Source of the DNA: Lucinisca nassula
Lineage: Eukaryota; Mollusca; Bivalvia; Lucinida; Lucinidae
Direction: 5' to 3'
Length of the DNA: 64,000 nucleotides
Assembly (NCBI GenBank): GCA_963580285.1
Contig: OY757016.1
Span: 43,539,124 to 43,603,123 of the forward strand
The translations under genes were made by a program, and so were the position numbers. Below, one piece after another: positions 1 to 9,930 of this stretch. Position 1 is the first letter of the stretch, and the number at the start of each line of letters is the position of its first letter. The notes under the pieces were generated by a model, which searched no databases, was not told the DNA's origin, and worked only from the letters and a program-made list of their open reading frames with translations.

Positions 1-149
1 AGAAAATCATGCTGGGTTTTCTTCTACCAGCAGATTTCACAAGTATATATATATGTGTCAGTGGTAGGACTGCTGTGAGGATAGTTAAGAAAAGGAAGGG
101 AATACAAGTTTTCTTCTCTAAATAACGGGCCAAGATTTCCTATTTGTCT

Positions 150-292
150 GGTGGAAATTTTGTTCAGCAGAGCGGAACGATTTAAGCATCAGGAAAGATC
201 TGTTTCTGTGAAATTATTTTGAAATTGGAGGAAATGTCGTTTAAATGTTGTTTTGTTGTGTGTGTGTGTGTTTGTTGTTGGTTTTGTTGTTG

Positions 293-330
<38 letters not shown>

Positions 331-870
331 TAGCTCTGGTGGTCATTTTGTTTAGCGGAGTGGAACAATTCTAGCAATTTTGGTAAAGGATCACCCAAGG
401 ACCTTTTCTGTTTTGTTTTTCTTTTTGTTGTTGTTGTTGTTGCTTTTGTGTTCTTGTTTTTTGTTGATTTTGTTGTTGTTGTTTTTAAAATGGGCCATTA
501 TGTCGTTTAAAGGTTTTTCTATATTGTTGTTGTTATTTTTGTTTGTTTTGTTTTTTTCTGGGTGGGGGGGGGGGGGGGCTAATGTTGTTTTTCTATTTTA
601 AACTCTGGTGGCATGTTTGTTCAGCGGCGCGGAACCGTCTTAGCAATTTTGGCAGGCTAGGAGATGTTGTTTTTTAAACTCTGGTGGTCATTTTGTTTAT
701 CGGAGTGGAACCATTTTAGTAATTTTGGCAGAGGGTCACCCAAGAAACATTCCTGTGAAATTATTTCAAAATCCATTTACCGGTTTAGAAAGAGATGTCT
801 TTTAAGTAAATTGCCGAAGGACGATGGACGGCGCACGACGACGTACGACGGAGCGTGATCACAACAGCTT
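150..870 (+). repeat. 3' part of a modular repeat (about four degenerate units)
   Basis: Units at about 165-250, 333-520, 598-665 and 675-800 share 'GCGGAGTGGAAC', 'AGCAATTTTGG' and 'GGGTCACCCAAG'. The segment ends in an ACG/ACGG-rich stretch followed by 'GTGATCACAAC' (about 830-865). The unit at 47.87-48.06 kb has the same wording and the same kind of end, so both belong to the modular repeat class described at 47.6-49.1 kb and 54.2-55.0 kb. TTG microsatellites interrupt it. The leucine-rich reading frame over 380-601 comes from those microsatellites. Confidence 0.7.
252..330. repeat. (TG)n/(TTG)n microsatellite
   Basis: A TG run passes into a nearly pure TTG run. A second TTG run lies at 426-485, and a G homopolymer of about 15 bases lies at 563-578. 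Confidence 0.95.
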
Positions 871-904
871 ACCATGTGCCCTTCGTACTCATGTGGAAAT
901 ATAT

Positions 905-967
905 ACACTTTCTCTGTATAAAGTGGGGTTTACAAGGGTGTTCATTATACGGACGTGTTAACATAAT
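905..967. mobile_element. End fragment of the GAACCGCCTC palindromic MITE
   Basis: Only the right end is present: 'CTGTATAAAGTGGGGTTTAC' followed by 'TATACGGACGTGTTAACAT'. This matches the right end of the complete copies at 5175 and 52149. The palindromic core is missing. Confidence 0.7.
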
Positions 968-991
968 GATGGACAACATACCCTACCCAGT

Positions 992-1207
992 TTAACCCTT
1001 ATCTTGCTGAATATTCAATTTAGCCACACCCATTTCTGACTTTGAACCAATCAGATTACCTGATGTAATTCATTGCTACAAATTCATGAAATGAATGTCA
1101 AACAGTGAAGATCCTGATCAGATGGCTTCTTCTTCAGAAGCCATCTGATCTGGATCAACACTGTTTGCAAAGATAGAGGTTGTCGTGAACAGCAGGATAA
1201 GGGTTAA
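992..1207. mobile_element. piggyBac-type MITE (TTAA target, palindromic centre)
   Basis: The segment is bounded by perfect inverted repeats TTAACCCTTATC and GATAAGGGTTAA. That fits a TTAA target duplication (992-995 and 1204-1207) around ends that begin CCCTTATC. The inner part is a hairpin at about 1098-1168 with arms including 'GATCAGATGGCTTCT'. No transposase is present, so it is non-autonomous. The TTAA target and CCC terminus are typical of the piggyBac superfamily; the assignment is inferred from the ends only. Confidence 0.7.
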
Positions 1208-1266
1208 GGGAATGTTGAAGAATAAAGAATGCAAAATCATTTACAGAGCACAATCGACGTGAAAAT

Positions 1267-1710
1267 GACGTCGCCGTGTTGATTTTGATGATTTTCTAAG
1301 CATTTTTGTAAAGATTATCCTGGTTTTCTATGTAGATTTCATCAAAATGTCCTATGGAATCAGATCCGTCGGAAGATAGTTGAATGCTCCTCTTGCAGCC
1401 GTCGGAAGATGTTTGAACCTCGGCTTGCGGCCTTGCGACAGAATCACAAGTCCGCAAATCGGGATTTCAAATATCCTCCGATAAGAGAGACCGCCGTGTT
1501 CATTTTGATTTTTTTAAGCATTTTTGAAAAGATTATCCTGGTTTTCTGTGTAGTTTTCATCAAAATGGCTTATGGAATCAGATCCGTCGGAAGATAGTTG
1601 AAAGTTCCTCTTGCAGCCTTGCCGAAAGGCCGTCGGACGATGTTTGAACCTCGGTTTGCGGCCTTGCGACAGTGTCACAAGTCCGCAAATCGAGATTTCA
1701 AATATATTCC
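1267..1710. repeat. Tandem duplication of a ~220-bp segment
   Basis: The block 'GCCGTGTT(G/C)ATTTTGATG...AAGATTATCCTGG...GGAATCAGATCCGTCGGAAG...GCCTTGCGACAG' occurs twice. The anchor AAGATTATCC is at 1311 and 1529, a spacing of 218 bp, with scattered substitutions and small indels. Short reading frames across it on both strands are not conserved between the copies, so I see no protein. Confidence 0.8.
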
Positions 1711-3012
1711 AATGGGAGAGGACGCAAGGCCGCACGCAAGCCGTGGTTAAAACATCTTCCGAGGGATTCGATATAACTTGCCGTCAAAAACCTTCTAAGG
1801 GACCCGGCTGATACTGTATGAGGAAACATTATATCCTTACAGGATCACTGCTTGGCACGATCCGGCAAGCCAGTTATATACGGAACGCATTTTTCTATAC
1901 GAACACACACACATTCAGTTCAGTCCTAGACTTCGTGCTGGAAACAACTACAGACAACAAGATGACTTCGACTCTGCAGCTACCTACGCCTGATCGAGAA
2001 TCAGCGCCACCGTCACCAGAGACAATGACAACACATCCGGCGGACACCATGCAACGGGCCAGACAAACGTCACCACCCCCGACGATTCAGCCATCACCAG
2101 GACTCCAGTTGCCGACTCCACCAGAACCAGAGAAAGCCCATGCGAAGAAGCTAAACTACAAGACCTCCAGACAACAAGCCTGTAGGTGCCATAATAAACA
2201 TAGACGCGGTCCGACACTGCAGTGAATACCTTGTTATGCAATGCCACTTCAAGAAAAAAGTTTTCGGCTCAAAAATACCGCGCTTCGAGTGCTATGCCCA
2301 CTGCGACCACTTGAAACATCGTGTGCAGCTTACTGTAGAACACTTCACCACAGTACATGTACCTTCTGGAATCAGTGGAAACATACTTTTCACCAGGGAA
2401 TGCCGCTCCAACAACCAGAAAGATTCCTGAACCACCTCACCGGTCTTGATCTGAAGTGCATTCACGACGTGGGCTAGAGTTGCCAAGCTGATCGTGGCCA
2501 GACCTCTACCTCCTAGAACTGAAACTTGGATTACGCGCACTATCATCATGTCCGGTAAAAGTATCCACATTGCAAAAAGGCCTTCGTATGGCCTTTCCAC
2601 GAGTTTGCCAGCTCACCAGCGCGACCCTTGGAGAGAGCAACAAGTTTTGACTTGAACTACTTTTGCTCTCGGGCAAGATAGAGTGATCACGATTTGCCGC
2701 CTGCCGGCACTGATTGCTCTATCGCTTTAGGCCCACTTTTGGATAGGCATCTAAATTCTGAATTACAGTGCTCCTGACCGAGGTCCGGACCTGCTACCCG
2801 TCGTCTCTCTTCCTGGTCACTGACAAAAACCGAGACTAGTTTGGATGCTGACTTGTCGAGATTTTCAGCCCTGGAGCAGTTCTACCTTCGACCGAGTTGT
2901 CTCCATACTTAATGGGGTTATCCCCGTTGGAACCACGCGGTCGTAAAACTCCCGCATTGAACGAAACGAAACGGAACGGAACTATACGAACACACATATG
3001 AAATTTCATATA
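1711..3012. other. Unrecognised region with short reading frames
   Basis: A 135-residue + strand frame (1818-2225) is rich in Pro, Thr and Ser. A 102-residue - strand frame (2292-2600) and two overlapping + frames (2236-2477) also lie here. None shows a domain I know. Base composition is less AT-rich than the surroundings, which could mark a decayed retroelement gag or an old gene. I cannot assign it. Confidence 0.3.
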
Positions 3013-3217
3013 CAGTAAAATTTCTATATTAAGACCACCTTTGGGACTGTTCAAAAGTGGTCTTTAAGACCACTTTGAACAGTCCCAAAGGTGGTCCATG
3101 ACAAGAGGACACTGTATGCGGAAAACATACAGAAAGAATAACGCCAACATTCTAAATAAGCTTTTTAAAGCAGAATTAGTCTTAATTTTAGGTGGTCTTA
3201 ATAGCGGAATTTCACTG
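3013..3217. mobile_element. MITE, CAGT(A/G)AAATTCC family
   Basis: The ends are CAGTAAAATTTCTATATTAA and TTAATAGCGGAATTTCACTG. Just inside the left end is a hairpin, 'GGGACTGTTCAAAAGTGGTC' followed by its complement. The best preserved relative (22163-22467) is flanked by TA on both sides. Other copies are at 33624, 44791, 47526, 53393 and 53568. Confidence 0.8.
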
Positions 3218-3230
3218 CATAACACTCGTA

Positions 3231-3782
3231 TTTAAAGGTACATTACTGAGCTATCTGGAAAAAAAATGCCTCCAAAAATAAAATACATATAGCCGGTATT
3301 TTTCTTTAAAACAAAACAAATGAATGCATTTTATGCAAAAATGCGAACAATTATGATGACAGGTAAACGAGTTTGAGAGGGATTCCCTAACTAGGTTTCG
3401 AACACTAGTTAGATCTATTTTTAGTTCGTGACAAAAATAGAATCCCCATATATGACGTTATGCGACGTTCATTTTTGGCCTTGTTTGCTTAGGCCATGCC
3501 TAAATCGGAAAAAAATATGACGCTGAATACCATGCCATAAGTAACGACACTTAGAGAGGATACTGTCGCCATGTATGTGTAAAGTGACAGATTTATTTTT
3601 AGAACAGAAATTCCGAACACATGTTCAGGGCGAAGGGTAAACATGAATGAAAACGACCATTTTCACAAAGTTCTGAAGCTGTATTTGGCTCCAAAAGTGT
3701 ACACATGACAAAGGAGTATGCATTGAAGATGAAAACCAGAAAAAAAAATTGAGACCCGGTAGCTCAATAATGCACCTTTAAA
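3231..3782. mobile_element. Non-autonomous TIR element, ~550 bp
   Basis: The left end TTTAAAGGTACATTACTGAG and the complement of the right end TTTAAAGGTGCATTATTGAG differ at only two positions. The inverted repeat is about 23 bp long. TTTAAA at both outer edges could be a target duplication or part of the repeat. The interior is AT-rich and has no coding potential. Confidence 0.65.
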
Positions 3783-4205
3783 TTCTATAATTATGACATG
3801 CATTTCATAATGTGACATTAGAATCTCAAATTAACGAATAACAAAATAATATCAGCAATCTCCATGATAACTGAAACATGATATGTCTTCAAGTACTGCC
3901 TGCATTCATCTATCAGCACAAATCTATGAAACTTGTCATAAAGCAAAGAAATGATTATCTGAGACCAGTGTCAGATTGTGTAAGTTTTACCTTTATAAAG
4001 CAAGCAGATTCAAATCGCTCTTACTTGGAAAATTAAAGACAAAATCGTTCAATGTTATTCAAGCAAAGTCATTCATGATTGATTAAAACTGGAAACCAAA
4101 AATCTGGAAAAAAACAGACTCGTTTGGAACCTACATTGTAGATTCAGTCAGTTACTTCGTCGACCACCGTTAACAGTCAAGTTTAAGCATAAGTTAACAA
4201 GGGAA
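3783..4205. other. 5' flank of paralogue A
   Basis: AT-rich and without recognised repeats. A TATA-like 'TTTATAAAG' is at 3992-4000, about 205 bp before the start codon; this is weak promoter evidence. I could not align it to the upstream block shared by paralogues C and D. Confidence 0.3.
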
Positions 4206-4685
4206 ATGGATGAAACGTATTCAGAACCAAGTGACATTGGAATGTCTATTTTAAAGTTTTTTTGGAAACACTGTTGTCCAGGGAATGAGATAATTAAATG
4301 GGTCCTGATAGCACTACGAGTAGTATTTTCAACGGCACTGAACATTGTCATATGTTCACTGATCACCAAAGCGTTTTTCCCTGAATTAGATACAATGTTG
4401 TTCTATGGCCCCACAGCTCTGGTAGAGATCCTTGCTCTAGTCATAGAACTGGTGTTGGTGAGGGCAGTAGCGGTTCGTACGATGAAGCAAAGACCGTTCG
4501 TTATCGTTTATAAGCTCTTGGATTTCATCTTCAGTGCCATCAACGGTGGATTAATGGTTATTGTGAGGGACAGTATTGAATTCGACCAATGGTTACAAAC
4601 CATAGCCGTGGTTATTACGACGCTCGACCTGATCAACCCAGTCGAGATTGTGATTGCCTATTTTTGGAAAGTGCAATTTTACTAA
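4206..4685 (+). CDS. Small four-helix membrane protein, paralogue A
   Basis: A 159-residue protein from one uninterrupted frame; the product is not recognised. It starts MDETYSEPSDIGM, followed by HCC just before helix 1. Four hydrophobic segments lie at about residues 32-56, 64-88, 97-120 and 131-155. Shared family landmarks are SEPSDI, STALNI, Pro then Glu in helix 2 (GPTALVEI), IVYKLLDFIFSAINGG in helix 3, and TTLDLINPVEIVIAYFW in helix 4. Basic residues cluster between helices 2 and 3 (VRAVAVRTMKQRP) and acidic ones between helices 3 and 4, which suggests both termini face the cytoplasm. It is the most divergent of the four intact copies: it lacks the CCW ending and has SEPSDIG instead of SEPSDIA. 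The first ATG sits exactly where the family alignment begins. A non-coding upstream exon cannot be excluded. Confidence 0.85.
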   Translation: MDETYSEPSDIGMSILKFFWKHCCPGNEIIKWVLIALRVVFSTALNIVICSLITKAFFPELDTMLFYGPTALVEILALVIELVLVRAVAVRTMKQRPFVIVYKLLDFIFSAINGGLMVIVRDSIEFDQWLQTIAVVITTLDLINPVEIVIAYFWKVQFY

Positions 4686-4854
4686 AACAATTGGATTTTT
4701 TCTTTGCTTTTTGTGAAAAAGATAATGTCGCATTTTAATCGAATTTCATACCTAAAACTTGTAGTTTAAAGACCTAGTTCGTTTAAAAGGGCAGAATTAA
4801 AATTGCCAATCGGTTAACATAACCTTTTTGTACTATTTTGTCTGCTTTGTCTTT

Positions 4855-5160
4855 TGTTTGTTTGTTTGATTTGAGGTTTAACGTCCCCGTCAACACTGTA
4901 AAGGTCATTTTGGAGACGTTGCTTCCAATTTTGTGGGACTTTTACCCGACATTGAGATGAAATGACATCTCAAGCCCTGTCGCCCAATGAAACCAAAAGG
5001 GTCTATTAGCATGGACGGTCCGCCTCGCACCGCGGTTCCTGGACAGGCTTAGATCCTCTAAGCTGTTTACCAGTACTAGTGTGCGGGCCGGATTCAGCTC
5101 TGCGTGGAAGCATCAGGCAGCCCATATATTTCTTCAAGCCCCTATGGGCGGGGGCTTAGT
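4855..5160 (-). mobile_element. tRNA-derived-type SINE, family 4 (near full length)
   Basis: Read on the - strand it begins near 'CCCGCCCATAGGGGCTTGAAG', contains 'CCACGCAGAGCTGAATC' and 'CAAAGCGG'-like motifs, and ends 'GACGTTAAACCTCAAATCAA' with an (ACAA)n tail. The same family recurs at 6772, 10530-11080, 14635, 27003, 40305, 42448, 47122, 49697, 57552 and 59477. Copies at 47122 and 49697 have clear target duplications, so it moves by retrotransposition. Confidence 0.8.
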
Positions 5161-5174
5161 TTGTACCTCGATTA

Positions 5175-5454
5175 CATTACGATAACACATCCGTGTGATA
5201 TAGTGCCTGTTTCCATACCTCAAAAAAGGTAATTTTTCTGATGAAAATTTGTGATATTTTTCTTATTTATACTCAGAACATAGGTTTTGGGTGCTCGTTA
5301 GAACCGCCTCATTGAGGCGGTTCTAACGAGTACCCACAACCTATGTCTTGGAACAGAAATAAGGAAAATAATGTTTACCCCCGTAAACCCCAGTTTTCTC
5401 TGTATAAAGTGGGGTTTAGGGGGGTCTTTATTTCACGGACTTGTTCACGTGATG
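5175..5454. mobile_element. Palindromic MITE, GAACCGCCTC family, subfamily II
   Basis: The termini CATTACGATAACACATCCGT and ACGGACTTGTTCACGTGATG are imperfect inverted repeats. In the centre 'CGTTAGAACCGCCTCA' is followed by its exact complement. This gives a cruciform flanked by 'CATAGGTT(T/G)TGGGTGCT' and its complement. No coding potential. Subfamily II uses 'CATAGGTTGTGGGTGCTCG' and ends with TTCACGGACTTGTT; subfamily I ends with GGCGTGTTTTCGTAATG. Confidence 0.85.
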
Positions 5455-5960
5455 ATCAGACATGGATTTATTTCCAAATTTTCTTTCTTTAAGACTGACA
5501 CGAAAATAGGGAAATTGTGTGAAGAATAGCACAATTAAAATGGATAGAAACGACTTTTAACTGTTCATTTTTTGTGACTCGGGCTGTTGACTACCTATCT
5601 CTTTATGGTCACTAGTATTGTTCTTCAATACTTCAACACATTAATTCTAACACGAGTTGTTTACACGACTATTAGGTGAACTGTGTATTTTCCTTGCAGT
5701 TCAGTAAGAGAAACTTGTATTTCACATTTATTGACAGCAATTAAAAGTTTTTCCACAGACACTTTGTGAAAAAAAAAGAATGAGTCGGATTATTTTGGAT
5801 AGAATATTAAAAGATCATTTGACAGATATTATGGGGGTGCGTAAGGAACATAGTGGACGCAGTACCATTGGCGGTTTTTGTATGTGAAGTTGTGTTTCAA
5901 ACCTGCCCACGTGTGCATTTTGCTGTGCCCTGACTTTGGAGAGAAGCGATACAATTCACC
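5455..5960. other. AT-rich stretch without recognised features
   Basis: I see no repeat family, splice-bounded exon or domain here. It is most likely unique or strongly decayed intergenic sequence. Confidence 0.5.
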
Positions 5961-6119
5961 TTATTTGCATTATCTGCTGGTTCCTAGTCTGAAGGTTATC
6001 AGTGTTGGAAAAACAGATAACCAGACCCCCTTGACCTTAAAAGGTCAGGGGGGTCTGGTTACCTGTTTTTCCAATATTGACAATATGCAAGCTGGGAGCC
6101 AGCAAATAATGCAAATATG
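5961..6119. mobile_element. Long palindrome (MITE-like foldback)
   Basis: Outer arms 'TTATTTGCATTATCTGCTGG' and 'CCAGCAAATAATGCAAATA' pair. The inner arms 'ACCAGACCCCCTTGACCTT' and its complement pair almost perfectly around the centre at 6035-6040. The reading frame 5878-6123 is a by-product of this foldback. Confidence 0.75.
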
Positions 6120-6480
6120 GTGAATATGCTAACTTTTAAGATGTTGCACTTTAGTCACAAAGATAATATATAGCTGTCCACAAGATATCGTTTTATTATG
6201 TTTCTTGTAATATTTTAGTTATTTGTTTCAAATTAAGTTTATAACAGTTAAAAGGGACTGAAAACAATTTGCTATTCACCCATAATTATTCTGTGTAAAT
6301 GGCATTTCTCTAACGAAATTGCGAGTTGAAATATAAACCTTATTTTTCTTGACATAAGGGTATTACATGAGAATGTTAACGTGATGAAAATAAAATTGAA
6401 TAAAACAAGCCAATATGGTCTGCTGGAATATACATAAATACTACTACTACTAATAATAATAATATAACTACTACTACTAG

Positions 6481-6648
6481 AAGCCTCCGTGGTGCAGTGG
6501 TTACGCTACTCGCCTTGTAAACCAGGGATCGCAGGATCGATCCCGGGCTACTCCAGACTTTCGGATGAGTCTTCTTTAAACCGAGGTCCCGTCTCCGTAT
6601 GACCTTAGCTGTTGGTGGGACGTAAAACTAGAACTCACTCACTCACTC
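6481..6648 (+). mobile_element. tRNA-derived SINE, family 1
   Basis: The head resembles a tRNA: 'GTGGTGCAGTGGTTACGC' in the A-box position and 'GGATCGATCCCGG' in the B-box position. The body ends 'GTTGGTGGGACGTAAAAC' with an (ACTC)n tail. Flanking ATAACTACTACT occurs on both sides (6464-6475 and 6649-6660), but it lies in a CTA microsatellite. Other copies are at 14134-14293 (-) and 44573-44740 (-), the latter with a convincing target duplication. Confidence 0.85.
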
Positions 6649-6771
6649 ATAACTACTACTTCTGCCACTGCTATTTCTAATACTACTAAAACTACTGATA
6701 ATAATTTTAATAATAAAACGATGATAAATATTATTCTGTTACTACTTTTTCCACTACTACTACTATCATTG

Positions 6772-7075
6772 GGCCCCCGCCGATATGGGCTTGAAGAATA
6801 AACTGGGCTGCAAGATGCTTCCACGCAGAGCTGAAAGTGACCGCACATGAGTACAGGTAAAGTACTTAGGAGGTCTTAGCTTGCCTAGGCAAAGTGATCT
6901 GAGTCGGACTATCCCTGTAAATAAACCCTTTTGGTTTGTTTGGGCGGCAGGGCTGGAAATGCCATTTTTATTTCAATGTCGGGTTAAAGTCTCACAAACT
7001 CGAAGCAACGTCTCCAAAATGACCTTAATAATGTTGATACATAAAAACCCAAATGCATGTACAAACAAACAAATC
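6772..7075 (+). mobile_element. SINE family 4, degenerate copy
   Basis: It begins 'CCCCCGCCGATATGGGCTTG', carries 'CTTCCACGCAGAGCTGAAAG' and 'GGGCGGCAGGGCTGGAAATG', then the shared 3' domain 'CGTCTCCAAAATGACCT', and ends with ACAAACAAACAAA. Substitutions are numerous, so it is old. CTA/AAT microsatellites flank it on both sides. Confidence 0.75.
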
Positions 7076-7078
7076 ACT

Positions 7079-7310
7079 ACTACTGATAATACTACTTATA
7101 ATAACGAAAATAATAAATTTAGAAATAAAAACGATGGCAATAATAATATATACTCTTACTACTACTCCAACTACTACAACTCAGTACTACAATAATAATA
7201 ATAATCAAAACGATGGTAATTATAATTATATCTACTACTCCAAATGCTATTACTACTATTATTATTATAATTATTATCAATGTGATGGAAATAAAGTGGA
7301 TAAACACTAA
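7079..7310. repeat. AAT/ACT trinucleotide-rich tract
   Basis: Imperfect (TAC)n, (AAT)n and (TTA)n runs. The Asn/Tyr- and Ile-rich reading frames across it are artefacts of the trinucleotide composition. A related pure (AAT)n run lies at 7597-7644. Confidence 0.9.
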
Positions 7311-7358
7311 AAATAGCTAATATTGCTTGTAGGAAAGAACATTTAACATAACCAATGG

Positions 7359-7593
7359 GTCACGTCAAGCGATTTTGGTACTTATCGCCTATGCGAGCAG
7401 CGAAGGTTCAGGCGAGCCTGCGCATCCGCGCAGTCTCGCCAGAACCTTCGCTGCTTGTTCATACAAGCAGTGAATCAAGAGGAACCTTCAGACAGAAAGC
7501 CATATCCCTGGCCCTTCTGAATGGCTGGGCATAAGCAGTTAAAATTTGTCATGACGGAATGCTCGAAGACACAAATTCGCTTGGCGGGGCTCA

Positions 7594-7597
<4 letters not shown>
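7359..7597. mobile_element. Palindrome-centred repeat, copy 1
   Basis: 'GTCAAGCGATTTTGGTACTT' opens a segment that is almost identical to 43615-43845. The centre is a foldback: 'GCGAGCAGCGAAGGTTCAGG' pairs with the following 'CCAGAACCTTCGCTGCT'. The end reads 'ACACAAATTCG(C/T)TTGGCGG'. No coding potential and no clear target duplication. Confidence 0.8.
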
Positions 7598-7625
<28 letters not shown>

Positions 7626-7929
7626 TAATAATAATAATAATAATGCGTTTTTCTTGATGTTGGAAAGGAGGGTGTTAAGTATGAAGAAGACCAGTCTTTT
7701 TGCTGATTGTGCTTATCGGTTTATAATTTCGCTAAGGCTGTGCTCACTGATCAATCATGGTCGAATTCAACTCTGTGAAATATACATTTTAAATTCAACA
7801 CCGGTTTTTACGTCGTCAATTTTAATATTCTATCTATGAAATTCAACCAAAAAATGTACAACCGGCATTTGATACGGCAAATTCACTGATCGTGTAATTC
7901 TAGTTACAAGTTTGTAACTAAACGGCTTT

Positions 7930-8748
7930 CAATGCGGTTCTTCTGTGGCGGTTTATTTATGTTGTTGTTTGTTACTTACTTTGTGTATCACTTGTGTCTT
8001 TTTATTTTGGATGGTCATTTGGCCATTTTGTGGGAAAGTAACTGTCCTTATGGCCTTCCTTTGTTTAAGTTTCCATCATCACGAAAACACGCCTATATAA
8101 TTTCGACCCACTTGAGTCCCACTTTTATATAGTAAAACTGGGGTTTCCGGGGGTATACCTTATTTTTCTTATTTCTGCTCTAAATTATAGATTGTGGGTA
8201 CTCGTTAGAACCGCCTCGATTTCTAATGTGTCGATGTTTTTTCAAAGTTTTAGAATTATTGCGAAGTTGCTTTGATAATGACAGTTCGAACGTGTTTCTT
8301 GCCTGATAATAAACATATCGGGATAACAAGTCCGTGTTATGGCCAAACTTCAACGGTTCGAGCACGGATGACTCGTATTCGATGACTAGGTCGAACACGA
8401 TCTTGAGGCCCCGGGGAATTCGTCCCGTAGTTCCTGATAAGATAAACACATTACGATAACACTGTCGCGCTACAAGCCTATATCAATTTTACCTCTTTGA
8501 ACCCCACTTTTATACAGTAAAACTGGGGTTTACGAGTGCCCACAATATATATTTTGAGCAGAAATTAGAAAAAATTCACAATTGTTCATCGTAAAATTTT
8601 CATTTTTTTTCGGCGATAATGGTGGCAATGTGTTTGTATAGGCGTGTTTTCGTAATGTATGGTCTGGTCGCTTCATGTTTGTGTTTCTTTCCCTTGATGT
8701 CTTCGATGGGTAGTGTAAGTTAATTGTATCGCTTCCTGATCTTTGTTT
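7930..8748 (+). mobile_element. Penelope-like 3' fragment split by a MITE insertion
   Basis: The fragment 7930-8076 ('GCGGTTTATTTATGTTGTTG...TGTGGGAAAGTAACTGTCC') continues at 8658-8748 ('TATGGTCTGGTCGCTTCATG...CTGATCTTTG'). The uninterrupted version is at 33237-33470. The sequence between, 8077-8657, is a MITE with an internal segment. This pair therefore gives a filled and an empty site for the MITE. Confidence 0.8.
8077..8657. mobile_element. Palindromic MITE subfamily I carrying an internal ~230-bp segment
   Basis: The ends CATCACGAAAACACGCCTAT and ATAGGCGTGTTTTCGTAATG are inverted repeats. The palindromic centre 'GTTAGAACCGCCTCGA' stops at 8219, where a foreign ~230-bp segment begins (to about 8449). 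MITE-like sequence then resumes. The same 230-bp segment recurs at 8855-9086, again next to MITE sequence. Compared with the empty site at 33370/33371, the insertion is exact and shows no target duplication. Confidence 0.75.
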
Positions 8749-8854
8749 TACTTCTGCTTTTAATACTGAGATATCATTGCCTTTTTCTTTCCGAAATGGA
8801 TAAATGCAATCACAATGGAGTCACATGATATGGCACTTCTTTTCTTGTAACTTT

Positions 8855-9086
8855 TACTTCTAATGTGTTGACGTTTTCTTCAAAGTTTTAGAATTATTGC
8901 GGAGTTGCTTTGATAAAAACAGTTCGAACGTGTTTCTTGCCTGATAATAAACATATCGGGATAACAAGTCCGTGTTATGGCCAAACTTCAACGGCTCGAG
9001 CACGGATGACTCGTATTCGATGACTGGGTCGAACACGATCCTGAGGCCCCGGGGAATTCGTCCCGTAGTTCCTGATAAGAAACACA
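8855..9086. repeat. Second copy of the ~230-bp internal segment
   Basis: A direct repeat of 8219-8449 at an offset of about 638 bp, with few differences. Both copies keep a - strand reading frame (75-89 residues, GTTGRIPRGL...YYQARNTFEL). This probably reflects recent duplication, not a gene. Motifs such as 'GGCTCGAGCACGGATGACTC' resemble other degenerate 'TCGAAC'-rich repeats at 19527, 45486 and 53290. Confidence 0.75.
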
Positions 9087-9119
9087 TTACGATAACACAC
9101 CCGTGCTACACGCCTATAT

Positions 9120-9395
9120 CATTACGAAAACACACCTATACAAATACATTGCCAATTTTTGGTCAAAAATTAGAAATTTTAAGATGAAAAAATGTGATAT
9201 GTTTCTGATTTCTGCTTAAAACATAGATTGCGGGGACTCGATAGAACCGCCTCGACGAGGCGGTTCTTTTGAGTACCCACAATCTATGTTTTTGAGCAGA
9301 AATAAGAAAAATAATGTATACCCCTTAAACCCCAGTTTTATTATATAAAAGTGGGGTTCAAGGGGGTCAAATTTGTATAGGCGCGTTTTCGTGAT
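9120..9395. mobile_element. Palindromic MITE subfamily I
   Basis: CATTACGAAAACACACCTAT at the left and GGCGCGTTTTCGTGATG at the right. The core is 'GAACCGCCTCGA' plus complement, followed by 'CCACAATCTATG'. It is immediately followed by a truncated subfamily I copy (9396-9647, core mutated to GACCCCCCCTCGATGAGG) and a subfamily II copy (about 9655-9925). Confidence 0.85.
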
Positions 9396-9930
9396 GAATT
9401 TGACCTCGTTGAACTCCACTTTAATATAGTAAAACTGGGGTTTACAGGGGTAGGGGTAAACCTAATTTCTTTTTTTTCTGCTTGCGGGTACCCGTTAGAC
9501 CCCCCCTCGATGAGGCAGTTCTAACGAATAGGCACAATCTATAGTTTGAGCAGAAATAAGAAAAATATCACAATTTTTCATCTTAAAATGTTCGTTTTTT
9601 TCGGCGGTTAAGTTTACAATGTATTTGTATAGGCGTCATTTCGTAATGAATGTATTTTTCACATGTCCAAAATGGCTACTTTTCTGATGAAAATTAGTGA
9701 TTTTTCTCTTATTTATACTGCAAACATAGATTGTGTGTGCTCGTTAGAACCGCCTCAGTATCGTTAGAACCGCCTCACTGAGGCGTTGAGGGGGTTCTAA
9801 CGAGTACCCACAACCTATGTCTTGGAGCAGAAATACGAAAAATAATGTATACCCCTGGAAACTCCAGTTTTATAAATATAATGTGGCGTTTAGTGGGTGT
9901 TCTTTTCACGGACTTGTTTGCATGATGATT
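9396..9930. mobile_element. Two further MITE copies in the cluster
   Basis: 9396-9647 lacks the left terminus but ends in GGCGTCATTTCGTAATG. About 9655-9925 is subfamily II and has a small internal duplication of the core ('TCGTTAGAACCGCCTCA' twice at 9744-9775). A third subfamily with core 'CATCAGAATCGCCTCGATGA' follows at about 9960-10035. Confidence 0.75.

Noticed and set aside
380..601. Leu/Phe-rich hydrophobic reading frame
   Set aside because: It consists of TTG and T-rich low-complexity DNA inside a modular repeat.
1818..2225. 135-codon Pro/Thr-rich protein gene
   Set aside because: No domain, no splice support, no paralogue in the window. Reported only as an unrecognised region.
5280..5345. 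Hairpins as bacterial-type terminators
   Set aside because: They are cores of a dispersed MITE family; introns, SINEs and poly(A) signals show a eukaryotic genome.
8180..9087. Two similar - strand reading frames as a duplicated gene
   Set aside because: They are two copies of one 230-bp passenger next to MITE sequence; the frames end inside MITE cores. Similarity is explained by duplication.
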